Positions 52,045-61,877 are shown, numbered from the stretch's first letter. The stretch is 64,000 nucleotides of DNA from JBLMYQ01 sp050260055 (GCA_050260055.1 JBLNBO010000018.1:1-64000); one strand, 5' to 3'. Notes: a model not told the origin generated them from the letters alone. Program-made: numbers and translations.

Positions 52045-52650
52045 TTAACCTTCTTTTCTTTTTATCTCAATATTGAATATCTGATTTAATGAAACCAGCA
52101 CATAAATAATATAAACAGTTTTAATAGTAAATATACTGTCTATATCAACTGCAAAAATCTTTTTTTTATAATTCGGATTTACTGAAAATTCAACATTGTT
52201 GAATAGATTATAATAATCTTTTTGCATTCTTAGATTTCCTAAAATTGCCCATGCTATTCCACATAGTATGCCAGTCATTGCAGCATCGTCAGTCCCAATA
52301 CTTGTGGAAAAATTAAGTTTCGCTGTTTTTAATCCATTTCCTAGATTATTATTTATATCACGGAGAAAGTTGTTATATCTGCCCATTGTACCAAGTGATT
52401 TAATTACTATTTCACTATATTTATCAATCTTTTTCGGTTTCTCTCCTTTTGCTTTCTTATCTTCTTTTGTGGATTCAAATTTTTTATCAAAAAGCTTGAA
52501 TCTATCCAGAAAGAGTATTTGAGTTCTGGTTTTTTGAAAATCTGCACCCCTGCGAAACATTACATGTATTGTAACATCGCTAAAAATCATGACTAGTATT
52601 AATATAATTATAATAATAAGAATTATTATAATTGCAGCAACATAAATCAT
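52045..52650 (-). CDS. ytfI: DUF2953 (YtfI-like) membrane protein
   Basis: The 201-aa protein has an extremely Ile-rich N-terminal membrane segment (residues 2-26) and a soluble body. Typical DUF2953 features include FSTSIGTDDAAMTGILCG and a hydrophobic segment near the C-terminus. The ATG at 52650 has GGGGTG close upstream; an earlier ATG lacks a site. It pairs with the gerW-like gene 33 bp downstream. Confidence 0.82.
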   Translation of the reverse strand: MIYVAAIIIILIIIIILILVMIFSDVTIHVMFRRGADFQKTRTQILFLDRFKLFDKKFESTKEDKKAKGEKPKKIDKYSEIVIKSLGTMGRYNNFLRDINNNLGNGLKTAKLNFSTSIGTDDAAMTGILCGIAWAILGNLRMQKDYYNLFNNVEFSVNPNYKKKIFAVDIDSIFTIKTVYIIYVLVSLNQIFNIEIKRKEG

Positions 52651-52701
52651 ATATACACCCCGCATAACATTTTTTCCGTTTATATGGAAAAAAATGCATT
52701 A

Positions 52702-52740
52702 AAAATTCAACCCGGTTATTAAAATTACCCGGGTTGAATT
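52702..52740 (-). terminator. Terminator of the scpA-scpB unit
   Basis: AATTCAACCCGG / CCGGGTTGAATT, 12-bp perfect stem, with TTTTT on the minus strand. Confidence 0.88.
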
Positions 52741-52755
52741 TGTGTATTTATTATT

Positions 52756-53283
52756 TTATTCTTCTATTTTCAAAATTTCATCTACCGGCGGAAGTTCTGC
52801 AAGCGATTTATAACCGAACGCCCGCAAAAATTCTTCTGTTGTCTCATACAAAATTGGCTTACCCGGAGCATCCATCCTCCCGGCTTCCTTGATAAGATTT
52901 CTTTCTAACAGCAGGTTAACCGAACTATCCGAATTTACTCCTCTGATTTTTTCAATCTCAACTTTCGTTGATGGTTGATTATATGCAATTATTGAAAGGG
53001 TTTCAAGTGCAGCTTGAGAAAGGCCTTGTTTCTGTCTGGGTTCGAAAAGCTTCTTAACATATTCGAAATAATCAACTTTAGAACACAGCTGATAGGCACC
53101 GTTAATTTCCCGTATTTGTATCCCTCTGTTTTCGGATATATACGCATCAGATAAACGATTTATAATATTAACTAAAGTTTTTGCGTCGACACCCGTAATT
53201 TCTGAAAGTGTTTCGAGATGAACAGGCTCGCCTGATGCAAACAACAATGCTTCTACTAGTCCCTCAATTTTTTGGATTTCCAC
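52756..53283 (-). CDS. scpB: Segregation and condensation protein B
   Basis: The 175-aa protein has two winged-helix domains. Family features: EGLVEALLFASGEPV, RQKQGLSQAALETLSIIAYN, VEIEKIRGVNSD and LLERNLIKEAGR. It binds Smc-ScpA in the bacterial condensin complex. GTG start with GGAGG at 9 nt, 14 bp after scpA. Confidence 0.96.
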   Translation of the reverse strand: MEIQKIEGLVEALLFASGEPVHLETLSEITGVDAKTLVNIINRLSDAYISENRGIQIREINGAYQLCSKVDYFEYVKKLFEPRQKQGLSQAALETLSIIAYNQPSTKVEIEKIRGVNSDSSVNLLLERNLIKEAGRMDAPGKPILYETTEEFLRAFGYKSLAELPPVDEILKIEE

Positions 53284-53297
53284 TATGATGTTCCTCC

Positions 53298-54062
53298 TTA
53301 CAGGTGCTTTATAATATCAGAGTTTTTTGTCTTTTTGACTACTATATCTCCAAAGCCTTCCTTTTGCTCAATGGTTAGTTTCTTTATTTTTGCAAGCTCT
53401 AAAATAGCCATAAATGAAGTTACTATATCCATTTTCGAATCTTTTCCCTTAACAAACAATTCCGAAAACTTGAATTTTGTCTTATCAAACAGAAATTTTA
53501 CAATTTCTTTTATTTTGCTCCTGATTGTAATTTTTTCTTTTACAATCAACTGATTTATAATCTCTTTCCTTGGATTCAATTTTTTTATATTTCTAATGCA
53601 AATATCAGCATAAATTTCCGGGATAACCTCGGAAGGGTAACTCTTGTTGATTATATCAAAAGTAAGAACCTTAAACACTTCCTGCGGCTTGTAAAACATC
53701 TTCCCGTAGTAAGCTTCCCTATTCTTAAGCTCTAATGCATATTCCTTGTATTTCTTATACTCAAGAAGAGAATTTATTAGCTGGTCCCTAAGCTCATCTG
53801 TATCTTCATCAGGGGGCTGGGGCTTTGGTAAAAGCATTCTCGATTTAATAAGCAAAAGGGTTGATGCCATGACTAAAAATTCGCTTGCAATCTCAAGGTC
53901 AATACGTTCCATTTGGCCTAGAAATTCAAGATACTGGTCGGTTATTTCGCCTATTTGAATATCATAAATATCCATCTTATTCTTTTCAATAAGATGGAAT
54001 AGCAAATCCAAAGGCCCTTCAAAGTTTTGAATTTTTATTGTATAACCAGTTTTGTGTTCCAT
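53298..54062 (-). CDS. scpA: Segregation and condensation protein A (kleisin)
   Basis: The 254-aa kleisin subunit links the SMC arms. IKIQNFEGPLDLLFHLIEKN and MDIYDIQIGEITDQYL are diagnostic. An N-terminal helical domain (MASTLLLIKSRMLLP) and a C-terminal winged helix (MAILELAKIKKL) follow. It lies directly upstream of scpB. An imperfect hairpin at 54072-54110 separates it from trpS. Confidence 0.96.
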   Translation of the reverse strand: MEHKTGYTIKIQNFEGPLDLLFHLIEKNKMDIYDIQIGEITDQYLEFLGQMERIDLEIASEFLVMASTLLLIKSRMLLPKPQPPDEDTDELRDQLINSLLEYKKYKEYALELKNREAYYGKMFYKPQEVFKVLTFDIINKSYPSEVIPEIYADICIRNIKKLNPRKEIINQLIVKEKITIRSKIKEIVKFLFDKTKFKFSELFVKGKDSKMDIVTSFMAILELAKIKKLTIEQKEGFGDIVVKKTKNSDIIKHL

Positions 54063-54071
54063 AGCTCACCC

Positions 54072-54110
54072 TTCTAGTTTTCCTCTCTTTTCAACAGAGG
54101 GAAGGACTAG
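54072..54110 (-). terminator. Imperfect hairpin between trpS and scpA
   Basis: CTAGTTTTCCTCT against AGAGGGAAGGACTAG, mostly paired, no clear T tract. May partly uncouple scpAB from trpS. Confidence 0.4.
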
Positions 54111-54116
54111 TATAAC

Positions 54117-55097
54117 TTAAAGTCTCATTGCCTTTCTGACTTCCACCATTGTTTCCTCAGCAATCTTTCTAGCCTTCTCAGCTCCGCGTGCTAATATTTC
54201 ATCAACAATCTCCGGATTTTTAAGTATTTCGGCTCTTCTTTCACGCATTGGTTCCAGATACTCATTAAGCTTCTCAATAAGTGCTTTCTTACACTGCACG
54301 CATCCTATTTTCCCTTCTTTGCAATCACTCTCAACTTGTTTTACCTCATCTGGGGAAAATATCTTTTTGTATGCAAACACAGCACAAACATCTGGATGTC
54401 CAGGGTCATCCTTCTTAATTCTCTGCGGATCTGTAATCATAGTATTTACTTTCCGTTTTACTTCTTCTGCTGTCTCTGAAAGAAGGATAGTGTTGTCATA
54501 ACTCTTGCTCATCTTTCTGCCATCAAGTCCTGGAAGGACTTTGGCTTTCGTAAGCATAGGCTGAGGTTCAGGGAAAACCTCCCCATAAATATAATTAAAC
54601 CGTCTCACCATTTCTCTGGTAATTTCAAGATGAGGAACTTGATCCTCCCCAACTGGGACCAATTCTGATTTATATATGATTATATCAGAAGTCATTAAAC
54701 ACGGATAACCCAAGAATCCATAAGTTGAAATATCTTTATCCTTTAATTGCTTTATTTGATCCTTATAAGTAGGACATCTTTCAAGCCACGAAAGCGGCGT
54801 TATCATTGATAGGAGTAAATGAAGTTCTGCATGCTGTTTTATATCTGATTGCCTGAAAATTACGCATCTTTCAGGGTCTAAGCCCGCTGAGAGCCAGTCT
54901 ATAACCATATTCCTTTCATTCTCTCTTAACTTAGACGTATCCTCATAACCTGTTGTTAGTGCATGCCAATCAGCCGTAAAGAAAAAACAGTCATATTCAT
55001 CCTGTAATTTCACCCAGTTTTCCAAAGCTCCGAAATAATTTCCAAGATGCAATACCCCAGTAGTTCTCATACCACTTACGATTCTCTTTTTACTCAT
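54117..55097 (-). CDS. trpS: Tryptophanyl-tRNA synthetase
   Basis: The 326-aa class I synthetase charges tRNA-Trp. The HIGH-type motif is HLGNYFGAL near residue 17, and KMSKSYDN lies near 196. Normal length. GGGGGAG precedes the ATG. No T-box or other leader is seen in the 113 bp upstream. The window also holds tRNA-Trp, but far away. Confidence 0.97.
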   Translation of the reverse strand: MSKKRIVSGMRTTGVLHLGNYFGALENWVKLQDEYDCFFFTADWHALTTGYEDTSKLRENERNMVIDWLSAGLDPERCVIFRQSDIKQHAELHLLLSMITPLSWLERCPTYKDQIKQLKDKDISTYGFLGYPCLMTSDIIIYKSELVPVGEDQVPHLEITREMVRRFNYIYGEVFPEPQPMLTKAKVLPGLDGRKMSKSYDNTILLSETAEEVKRKVNTMITDPQRIKKDDPGHPDVCAVFAYKKIFSPDEVKQVESDCKEGKIGCVQCKKALIEKLNEYLEPMRERRAEILKNPEIVDEILARGAEKARKIAEETMVEVRKAMRL

Positions 55098-55210
55098 TGA
55101 TACTCCCCCTTATCAATATGATGAAAATTTATAATTGATAATTCACAATTATTAAACCTTAAAATCATTTTTTATAGGCTGTTTAACTCTCTTATATACA
55201 TTTGATAGTT

Positions 55211-55882
55211 CTACAAAAACAAATGTAATATGCCCTTTGATGAAAGCTCCAGAAGACTTCCAATAGGCTTTGTAATGGTTGAAAATATCTCCGGTGATAT
55301 CAGTATAACCAGTAGAAATACTGCAAGCATTATTCCCTGAAATTGAAATATTTTAAACTGGTTTTTTGGAGGAATAGCTCCTCCCCATATCATAAAGCCA
55401 TCAAAGGGTTTCATCGGGATAAGGCTGACCAGCGCTAGATTAAGACTAAAAAACAAAGTGTCTTTTAAAAATGTTATAAGATAGAGAGCCTTATACCCTG
55501 ATAAATAAAGCTTTTCCTTCTCGGCTAAAATATCAATAAAAGAAATAATAAAGGCCATGATTGCTGCCAGCAAAATGCTTGCAAGCGGACCTGAAATTCC
55601 ATTAAGGATTATTCCTTTTTTCTTGTCTTTATAATTCTTGGGGCTTGTCTGTACCGGTTTTCCCCACCCGAATCCCGTTTGGACCATAAAAAGCAAGCCG
55701 ACAAAATCAACATGCCTAAATGGATTAAGGCTGAGCCTCCGCCCAAATCTCGGCAGATTATCACCCATTTTCCACGAAGTAAACGCATGTGCCCACTCGT
55801 GAACCGCAACCACAATAATACCTGCTATGAAGCTGATTCCTAACAATGCAACACTATTTCCAATACGAAATAAAAGCTCCAT
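55211..55882 (-). CDS. Site-2-protease-like M50 membrane protein
   Basis: The 223-aa polytopic protein has the zinc motif VHEWAHAF in the first membrane region (residues about 27-34) and a second conserved IPMKPFDGF segment near 157, the position of the metal-binding Asp. Six hydrophobic segments. Members cleave transmembrane substrates. GGAGG precedes the ATG. The substrate is unknown; it may be coupled with trpS only by position. Confidence 0.88.
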   Translation of the reverse strand: MELLFRIGNSVALLGISFIAGIIVVAVHEWAHAFTSWKMGDNLPRFGRRLSLNPFRHVDFVGLLFMVQTGFGWGKPVQTSPKNYKDKKKGIILNGISGPLASILLAAIMAFIISFIDILAEKEKLYLSGYKALYLITFLKDTLFFSLNLALVSLIPMKPFDGFMIWGGAIPPKNQFKIFQFQGIMLAVFLLVILISPEIFSTITKPIGSLLELSSKGILHLFL

Positions 55883-56033
55883 ACCTTCCTCCGCTTAATT
55901 GCTGTCAGCAGTATACCATAAATATTTTGTATAAGAAAGAACTTTATTGCGCATTGCGTAGTTAAAATGATTAATCAGCTAATATCCTGGATATAATATA
56001 CAGGATAAGAATACTATGAAAAGGCGGTTTAGT

Positions 56034-57416
56034 ATGATAATAAAACCAGAGATATTCAGGCAGTATGATATAAGAGGCATAGCTGATGATGAGATAACCA
56101 TAGAAACAGCAGAAGCAATAGGCAAAGCTTTCGGAACTATCACAATGAAAGCTGGCGAAACCAAATCAGTAGTCGGCTGTGACAATAGAGTTTCATCCGA
56201 ACCATTGAAGCAAGCCTTAATCAAAGGAATAACCTCGACCGGAATAAATGTTGTTGATGTTGGAACTGTAATTACGCCTATGCTTTATTATGCCAGAATT
56301 CTTTTTGGTACAAATGCCGGAATAATGGTTACCGCAAGCCATAATCCTCCACAATATAACGGTTTTAAAATTTGTATTGCAGACGGCGGAACAATGTACG
56401 GTGACCAAATCCAGGATTTAAGAAGAATCATTGAAAAAGAGGGTTATATTTTAGGCAATGGAAACAGTAAATCCGTAGATATCTACCCTGACTATAAAAG
56501 CATGATTAAGGAAAAAATCACCTTAGGCAGCCAAAAGCTCAAAGTAGTAGTCGATTGCGGGAATGGCACCGCCTCTCTGCTTGCAGAAAATCTTTTTAAG
56601 GATTTAGGCTGCGAAGTAATTCCTTTGTTTTGTGAATCCAATCCATTATTCCCGAATCATTTTCCTGATCCAGTTAAAAAAGAGAACCTTGAGCACTTGA
56701 TTAGGACAGTACTTGATAACAAAGCAGATGTAGGGATTGCTTTTGATGGCGATGGGGACAGATTAGGCGTTGTTGATGATCAAGGCAGTATAATCTGGGG
56801 TGATAATCTTATGATACTTTTCTGGCGGGAAATCATGCCCTCTCACCCTAACTCAAAGGTAATAATTGAGGTAAAATGCTCACAGTCGCTTGTTGATGAA
56901 GTCAATAGGCTTCAAGGCGAACCGTTTTTCTTCAAGACAGGGCATTCGCTTATTAAAGCTAAAATGAAAGAAACTGGCGTAGTTTTTACAGGTGAGATGT
57001 CTGGCCATATGTTTTTTGCAGATGAATACTACGGTTATGATGATGCCGTTTACGCAGGAGCAAGACTTTTAAGAATCCTGTCAAAAACTGAAAAACCTCT
57101 TTCGCTGCTTCTAGCAGATATTAATCGATATCACTCAACACCAGAAATCAGAATACATTCTAGTGAAGAAAATAAATTTAATGAAGTCGAAAAGGTAAGA
57201 ACATACTTTAAACAAAAAGAAATCCCAATGGTTGAAGTGGATGGCGTCAGGGCAATTTTTGAACATGGGTGGGGGCTTGTCCGAGCTTCAAATACTGGGC
57301 CGGAACTCATAGTAAGATGTGAATCAAAAACACCCGAAGGCCTTGAAGAAATCAAAAGCGAAATTAAAACTGCTCTCAATATTCAAGAGCAATTTAGTGA
57401 ACCCTTACAACTTTAA
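56034..57416 (+). CDS. Phosphomannomutase/phosphoglucomutase
   Basis: The 460-aa alpha-D-phosphohexomutase has TASHNPPQYNGFK (catalytic Ser loop, near residue 105), FDGDGDRLGVVD (metal loop, near 240), GEMSGHMFF (sugar loop, near 325) and RASNTGPELIVR (phosphate loop, near 420). It supplies hexose-1-phosphates for surface polysaccharide. The ATG at 56034 has AAGGCGG at 6 nt; the ATG six codons earlier has no site. It converges on the cdaR-like gene with 30 bp between. Confidence 0.93.
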   Translation: MIIKPEIFRQYDIRGIADDEITIETAEAIGKAFGTITMKAGETKSVVGCDNRVSSEPLKQALIKGITSTGINVVDVGTVITPMLYYARILFGTNAGIMVTASHNPPQYNGFKICIADGGTMYGDQIQDLRRIIEKEGYILGNGNSKSVDIYPDYKSMIKEKITLGSQKLKVVVDCGNGTASLLAENLFKDLGCEVIPLFCESNPLFPNHFPDPVKKENLEHLIRTVLDNKADVGIAFDGDGDRLGVVDDQGSIIWGDNLMILFWREIMPSHPNSKVIIEVKCSQSLVDEVNRLQGEPFFFKTGHSLIKAKMKETGVVFTGEMSGHMFFADEYYGYDDAVYAGARLLRILSKTEKPLSLLLADINRYHSTPEIRIHSSEENKFNEVEKVRTYFKQKEIPMVEVDGVRAIFEHGWGLVRASNTGPELIVRCESKTPEGLEEIKSEIKTALNIQEQFSEPLQL

Positions 57417-57446
57417 TCATTTAACATAAAACATTTAAAATCAGCT

Positions 57447-58430
57447 TCAAAGATTTTTTTGCACTTTTTGCTGGGTAGTTATCTTTTTAATAAAAATATC
57501 AGCTTTTATGTCTTCAGAATAATTAAGGTTTATACCCTGAGGAATAATAAGTTCTGGTGAATTGCTTAAGTCGCTTTTTTTGCCGGTTATATCTATTTTC
57601 TTTGTATTTAAAGTATTAATCGGATTAACTTTGTCAGAGTGTCCCGATATCAAAATCTTTTCGGGGTTTATTTTATATCCGGCAGCAAAATATCCTTTTG
57701 ATGGCTGTCCAACAATGTTAGGTATAATTGGTACTTCCTTAAACTTTTGATAATCTATATCAACCTGAACATTCTGGCTGTCTACTATAAGCTGCTCATT
57801 GTTTGTTATATCAGTATTTCTCTTTGTATATATCTTAAATCTCTTTATAACCGACATTTCTTTTTCACTATTTGTAATATCAACTATTGCCTTTACTGAG
57901 CCGATATTTGACACAAGCTTTTGAGGCCCGCTGATTGTAATAACATTCGGCCTGATTGATTTTGCTTCATACTTTAGGTCCTTATTGGTAATACCTTGGA
58001 ACACTACTTCAACAATTTTCTGTACCTGCGAATATCTGTCCATTTCAATTTCAATTTTGTATTTATTCTTATCTATAACTTCTATTCCTTCAGAGTTTAA
58101 AAGATTAATTTTCACAGGAATAGAAATTTTGCCTGCACTAATTTTACCTTTGATATCTTTCAAGTCTGCAAAAGCTTCGATATCATTCCTTTGAATCTTA
58201 TTAACTGCATCCTGATTTCCTTTCAGCTTTACTGAAATATTATTTGCCCTGTCTCCAGAAAGAATAAGCCCATAACCTGATAGAAGGTCAACATTTTCTA
58301 CATTAACCGGAATTGAATCAAATTCTCTTTTAACCTCAGGATTCTGAATATTTACTACATAAATCCAAAGAATTATTGCAATAAATACGGATAACACCCT
58401 AAGCCTAACATTATTACCCAGCTTTTTCAT
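57447..58430 (-). CDS. cdaR: YbbR-domain protein, CdaA partner (CdaR-like)
   Basis: The 327-aa protein has an N-terminal membrane anchor (residues 9-26) and an extracytoplasmic array of YbbR domains (repeats with IPV.V, EV..P..V.ISG, A.VDI). It overlaps the end of cdaA by 17 bp and is surely co-translated. In other Firmicutes YbbR/CdaR controls CdaA activity. The usual third partner glmM is not next in line; a phosphohexomutase gene lies convergent instead. Confidence 0.87.
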   Translation of the reverse strand: MKKLGNNVRLRVLSVFIAIILWIYVVNIQNPEVKREFDSIPVNVENVDLLSGYGLILSGDRANNISVKLKGNQDAVNKIQRNDIEAFADLKDIKGKISAGKISIPVKINLLNSEGIEVIDKNKYKIEIEMDRYSQVQKIVEVVFQGITNKDLKYEAKSIRPNVITISGPQKLVSNIGSVKAIVDITNSEKEMSVIKRFKIYTKRNTDITNNEQLIVDSQNVQVDIDYQKFKEVPIIPNIVGQPSKGYFAAGYKINPEKILISGHSDKVNPINTLNTKKIDITGKKSDLSNSPELIIPQGINLNYSEDIKADIFIKKITTQQKVQKNL

Positions 58431-59289
58431 TCTTCTTTACCTTCCATAGCATTAACTTCTTTGGTGTGCTTCTTTTGTTTATAAAGAATTTATCCAGTGC
58501 CATTTTTAAAGTATCAATACTAAGATTCCTTGTTAGTCCCCCATTTATCGCCATGGAAATCTTGCCGCTCTCTTCGGAAACTACAACTGATATTGAATCA
58601 GTAACTTCACTTATTCCTAATGCAGCTCTATGCCGTGTTCCAAGTTCTTTACTTAAATCATAATTCTCTGTAAGAGGAAGGAAACATGCAGCCGACATTA
58701 TTTTATCTTCTCTTATAACAATAGCACCATCATGCAGAGGCGTATTCGGTGTAAAAATATTCACGATAAGTTCAGCTGAAATAGCAGCATTTACTGGTAT
58801 TCCGGTCCTTATAATATCACCCATCATAGTATCTCTTTCAATAACTATAAGTGCACCTGTAAAGGTTTTTGAAAGCACATCAACAGAACGTATTATTTCA
58901 TCAATAGCCTTCTTGAGCTTGTCCTCTTTACTCTCCTCGTCAATCACAAATATATCTTTGAACTTGCTTCTCCCTATTTGTTCGAGCGCTCTTCTAAGTT
59001 CCGGTTGAAATACAACAATAAGGGCTAAAACACCATATGTCATTGTATTTTTAAGTATGTAATTAATTGTGGTAAGTTGCAGCCATTCACTGATTTGAGT
59101 TGCAACAACCAGTATTAGTATTCCTTTTATAAGCTGGTAAGCACGGGTATCCTTAACAAGAACAATAAGCCAATAAACCACAAAGGAAACGATGGATATA
59201 TCAATCGTAACCCTCAAGACATCAAGGAGATTATTAATTCCCATATAGCTTATAAATTCTTTGGCATAATTGATTATTGTGTACAACAT
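58414..59289 (-). CDS. cdaA: Diadenylate cyclase CdaA
   Basis: The 291-aa enzyme makes c-di-AMP from two ATP. Three membrane segments (to about residue 90) precede the DisA_N catalytic domain with LHDGAIVIRE (DGA motif, near 185) and ELGTRHRAALGISE (RHR motif, near 220). GGGGTG lies just before the ATG at 59289. c-di-AMP regulates potassium and osmolyte balance and cell-wall homeostasis. It forms an operon with the downstream YbbR gene. Confidence 0.95.
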   Translation of the reverse strand: MLYTIINYAKEFISYMGINNLLDVLRVTIDISIVSFVVYWLIVLVKDTRAYQLIKGILILVVATQISEWLQLTTINYILKNTMTYGVLALIVVFQPELRRALEQIGRSKFKDIFVIDEESKEDKLKKAIDEIIRSVDVLSKTFTGALIVIERDTMMGDIIRTGIPVNAAISAELIVNIFTPNTPLHDGAIVIREDKIMSAACFLPLTENYDLSKELGTRHRAALGISEVTDSISVVVSEESGKISMAINGGLTRNLSIDTLKMALDKFFINKRSTPKKLMLWKVKKNEKAG

Positions 59290-59375
59290 GACACCCCTGC
59301 AAATTTTTAGTTTAATTCAATTATAAGTATTCGCAAATGTCTTGTCAGCATTTTTTTATAATTGAAATATAAACG

Positions 59376-60230
59376 TCATACATTTCCTATATATACATAT
59401 TTCAAATATTTCTCTGCTATTTGTTTTGCTCTTTCAAGGGTTTGACGCGGTGTTACCTGCTTATCCCTCATTTTGTAATTAGGAAAATATCTGGAAAAGT
59501 GAATTGGGATTTCTGGATTAACCCCTGCAAGCCATGATGCAAGGCTCTCAATTTCCTTCTCATTATCATTTAGTTCAGGAATAATAAGCGTAGTTATTTC
59601 GACATGGCAATTTTGGGCTGAAAGCTCCACTGTCCGTTTAACATCATCAAGAGTACCCCTGCAAACATCTTTGTAATATTCATTATTGAATGCTTTAACA
59701 TCAATGTTCATGGCATGAATATAGGGGAGAATCTCTTCAAGCGGCCTGGGACTTATAAAACCATTAGTAACCAGAACATTTTTTAATCCCTCTTTGGCCG
59801 AAAGCACAGCAGTATCATAAACAAACTCGAACCATATGGAAGGTTCGTTGTATGTAAATGCTATGCCGATATTATCATCCTTTTTAAGCTCAATAGCTTT
59901 TTTTACAAGCTGTTCAGGCTCAATATTAATTGTATCAGGATCAGCATGAGCTATAGACCAATTCTGACAAAATGAACATTTTAGATTGCATCCGAATGTG
60001 CCAACAGATAATATATTCTTGCCCGGATAAAAGCGGCTGAGCGGTTTTTTTTCTATAGGGTCAAGCGCAATTGAAGATACTTGTCCATAATTTAATGAAT
60101 ACAGCTTGTTTTTAAGATTTCTCCTGACTCTGCAAACGCCAATACCATTCTCAACAATAGAGCAATTATGAGGACAAAGATAGCATTTTAACTTTTCTCC
60201 CTCGTTTGTCCAATACTTTGCTTCCTTCAT
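59376..60230 (-). CDS. amrS: AmmeMemoRadiSam system radical SAM enzyme
   Basis: The 284-aa protein has an N-terminal CYLCPHNC cysteine cluster and the radical-SAM motif CNLKCSFC near residue 80, followed by QNWSIAH. The C-terminal PEIPIHFSRYFPNYK is typical of the family. The reaction of the AmmeMemoRadiSam trio is not known to me. GAGGTGAG precedes the ATG. Third gene of amrB-amrA-amrS. Confidence 0.92.
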   Translation of the reverse strand: MKEAKYWTNEGEKLKCYLCPHNCSIVENGIGVCRVRRNLKNKLYSLNYGQVSSIALDPIEKKPLSRFYPGKNILSVGTFGCNLKCSFCQNWSIAHADPDTINIEPEQLVKKAIELKKDDNIGIAFTYNEPSIWFEFVYDTAVLSAKEGLKNVLVTNGFISPRPLEEILPYIHAMNIDVKAFNNEYYKDVCRGTLDDVKRTVELSAQNCHVEITTLIIPELNDNEKEIESLASWLAGVNPEIPIHFSRYFPNYKMRDKQVTPRQTLERAKQIAEKYLKYVYIGNV

Positions 60231-60246
60231 AACTCACCTCAGTAAA

Positions 60247-60771
60247 CTATTTATCTCCGTGTCTTACAACCTCAAATCTTTCAAGTGTAAAATTCTCTTT
60301 TTGTCCAATTCCCGCCTTATGCAAAGCTATGCTAATCTGATATTCCGGTGTGTCTACTCCCTCCAAGTTAGGAAGTAAAAGCCCTGTGCGTGCTCCAGAT
60401 CTTACAATTACTCCATATTTTTTTACATCTAATTGCTCAATAGACTCAATAGGTTCTGCATCCATAAGGACATCAACACTATAAACTATATCCTTCAACT
60501 CATCAGATGAAACAGGGAAAAATCTCGGATCCTGTGTACCTGCGCTAATTGCATTTTGTATTATTTCTTCTGCAATACAGTTTCTTGTTGATTTGATTGT
60601 TCCAATACAACCTCTCAATTCTCCATTTAATTTTAAGGAAACAAATACTCCTGCTTTTTGGGATATCATTTCTTCAGGTAAAGCACTAGGTACATTTATT
60701 GTTTTTCCTGTAGTAATGTATTCCTCTAAAGTTTCTTTTGCAAGAGCAACATATTGGTCTTGGCTTGGCAT
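60247..60771 (-). CDS. amrA: AmmeMemoRadiSam system protein A (AMMECR1 fold)
   Basis: The 174-aa protein has the AMMECR1 signature GELRGCIGTI near residue 55, RDPRFFP-like TQDPRFFPVS and VLLPNLEG-like LLLPNLEGVDT. In eukaryotes AMMECR1 and MEMO1 are separate proteins; here they are neighbours. AATAGGAGG precedes the ATG. It starts 15 bp after amrB. Confidence 0.93.
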   Translation of the reverse strand: MPSQDQYVALAKETLEEYITTGKTINVPSALPEEMISQKAGVFVSLKLNGELRGCIGTIKSTRNCIAEEIIQNAISAGTQDPRFFPVSSDELKDIVYSVDVLMDAEPIESIEQLDVKKYGVIVRSGARTGLLLPNLEGVDTPEYQISIALHKAGIGQKENFTLERFEVVRHGDK

Positions 60772-60785
60772 AAAAATCCTCCTAT

Positions 60786-61610
60786 TTACACTATATTAAA
60801 TTCAGCTACGCAGTAGCCTACTCCAAAAGGCCCTTCATAGGAAAAAACCTTTGGCAAAACCTCATATCCATTTAAACAGCCAAACAAAATTGAAAACGGC
60901 CTTAATCCACACTCTCCAGCCCCTTCAATAAGTTTTTCATCTATTTCCATAATTTCATTGAATTTACCTTCTGCTAATAATTCTACTAGTTTTTGGTCAA
61001 ATTGGCTGCCTCTTTTATCGTATCCACATGGTGCATCCTGCGTAAGACGATGAGAAAGGTCGCCGCTTCCGATAATAGCAACATTCTCATCAGTTTCCTT
61101 TATTGCTTCTTTAATACACTCTCCAAATTCATAAAGTTCTTTATAAGATAAAAAGCCCATACAAATATGGACAATTTTAATATCTTTAACTTTTTGAGAA
61201 ATGTAATACATAGGAACCAGAGCGCCATGATCAAGGCTATTGTCAATTCCATATAAATAAACAGCTTGTGTGTTCAAAAGAACAACCGGCACTCCAGACA
61301 GATTGCATTTTTGGATTACCTTTTCTGTAAGTTCAAGATTATTTTGAAACTCAAGACCTACATCAGGCCTGCCAAATCGTGCAAAATTACCAGATAAAGT
61401 CTCATTAACCGAAATAGCAACAGCATCTTTAAATGCTGGGCCATGCGGAGTTATAACCAATACTGTATCAGGCTGTTTAGCCTTCATGCTTTCTGAAGCC
61501 TGAATACAACTACTTATAGTTTTTGCAGCCGGAGCCTCTTCTCCTTTTCCTATTTCAGGAATAATAATCGGAGGATGAGGATAGATATAAGCAGAGACTA
61601 AATTTCCCAT
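60786..61610 (-). CDS. amrB: AmmeMemoRadiSam system protein B (MEMO family)
   Basis: The 274-aa protein has the class III extradiol-dioxygenase-like MEMO fold. YPHPPIIIPEIG is near the N-terminus, TPHGPAF near 58, DHGALVPMYYI near 130 and GSGDLSHRL near 180. The His residues likely bind metal. The start at 61610 has GGGTGATG at suitable distance; an ATG three codons earlier overlaps it. First gene of the trio. Confidence 0.92.
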   Translation of the reverse strand: MGNLVSAYIYPHPPIIIPEIGKGEEAPAAKTISSCIQASESMKAKQPDTVLVITPHGPAFKDAVAISVNETLSGNFARFGRPDVGLEFQNNLELTEKVIQKCNLSGVPVVLLNTQAVYLYGIDNSLDHGALVPMYYISQKVKDIKIVHICMGFLSYKELYEFGECIKEAIKETDENVAIIGSGDLSHRLTQDAPCGYDKRGSQFDQKLVELLAEGKFNEIMEIDEKLIEGAGECGLRPFSILFGCLNGYEVLPKVFSYEGPFGVGYCVAEFNIV

Positions 61611-61668
61611 ATTCATCACCCAGAAATATAATAACCATTATTCTTATCTATATTCTTAAATTAAATTA

Positions 61669-61761
61669 TTACATAAAAAGAGGTAGTGCCATTAAAATTG
61701 TACCTACTAAAAAGAATGCAGCTATAACAATTGCAATTATTTTTTGAGTTTTTCTTGACAT
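61669..61761 (-). CDS. Tiny single-pass membrane protein (30 aa)
   Basis: ATG at 61761 with GGGGGCG 5 nt upstream, stop at 61669-61671. It has a basic N-terminus (SRKTQK) followed by one hydrophobic helix to the end. Size and layout resemble small Firmicute membrane proteins such as Prli42/DUF4044 types, but I cannot assign it. It sits 59 bp upstream of amrB on the same strand, so co-expression is possible. Confidence 0.55.
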   Translation of the reverse strand: MSRKTQKIIAIVIAAFFLVGTILMALPLFM

Positions 61762-61877
61762 GTTTACGCCCCCGTATTAATTAGCTGATAGGCATAGTTA
61801 AAATCCTATCCACTTATTTTATTGTTTCAATTATATCACGAAAGGAGAGAATGCAAATAGGAAAATCCTATAAATGC

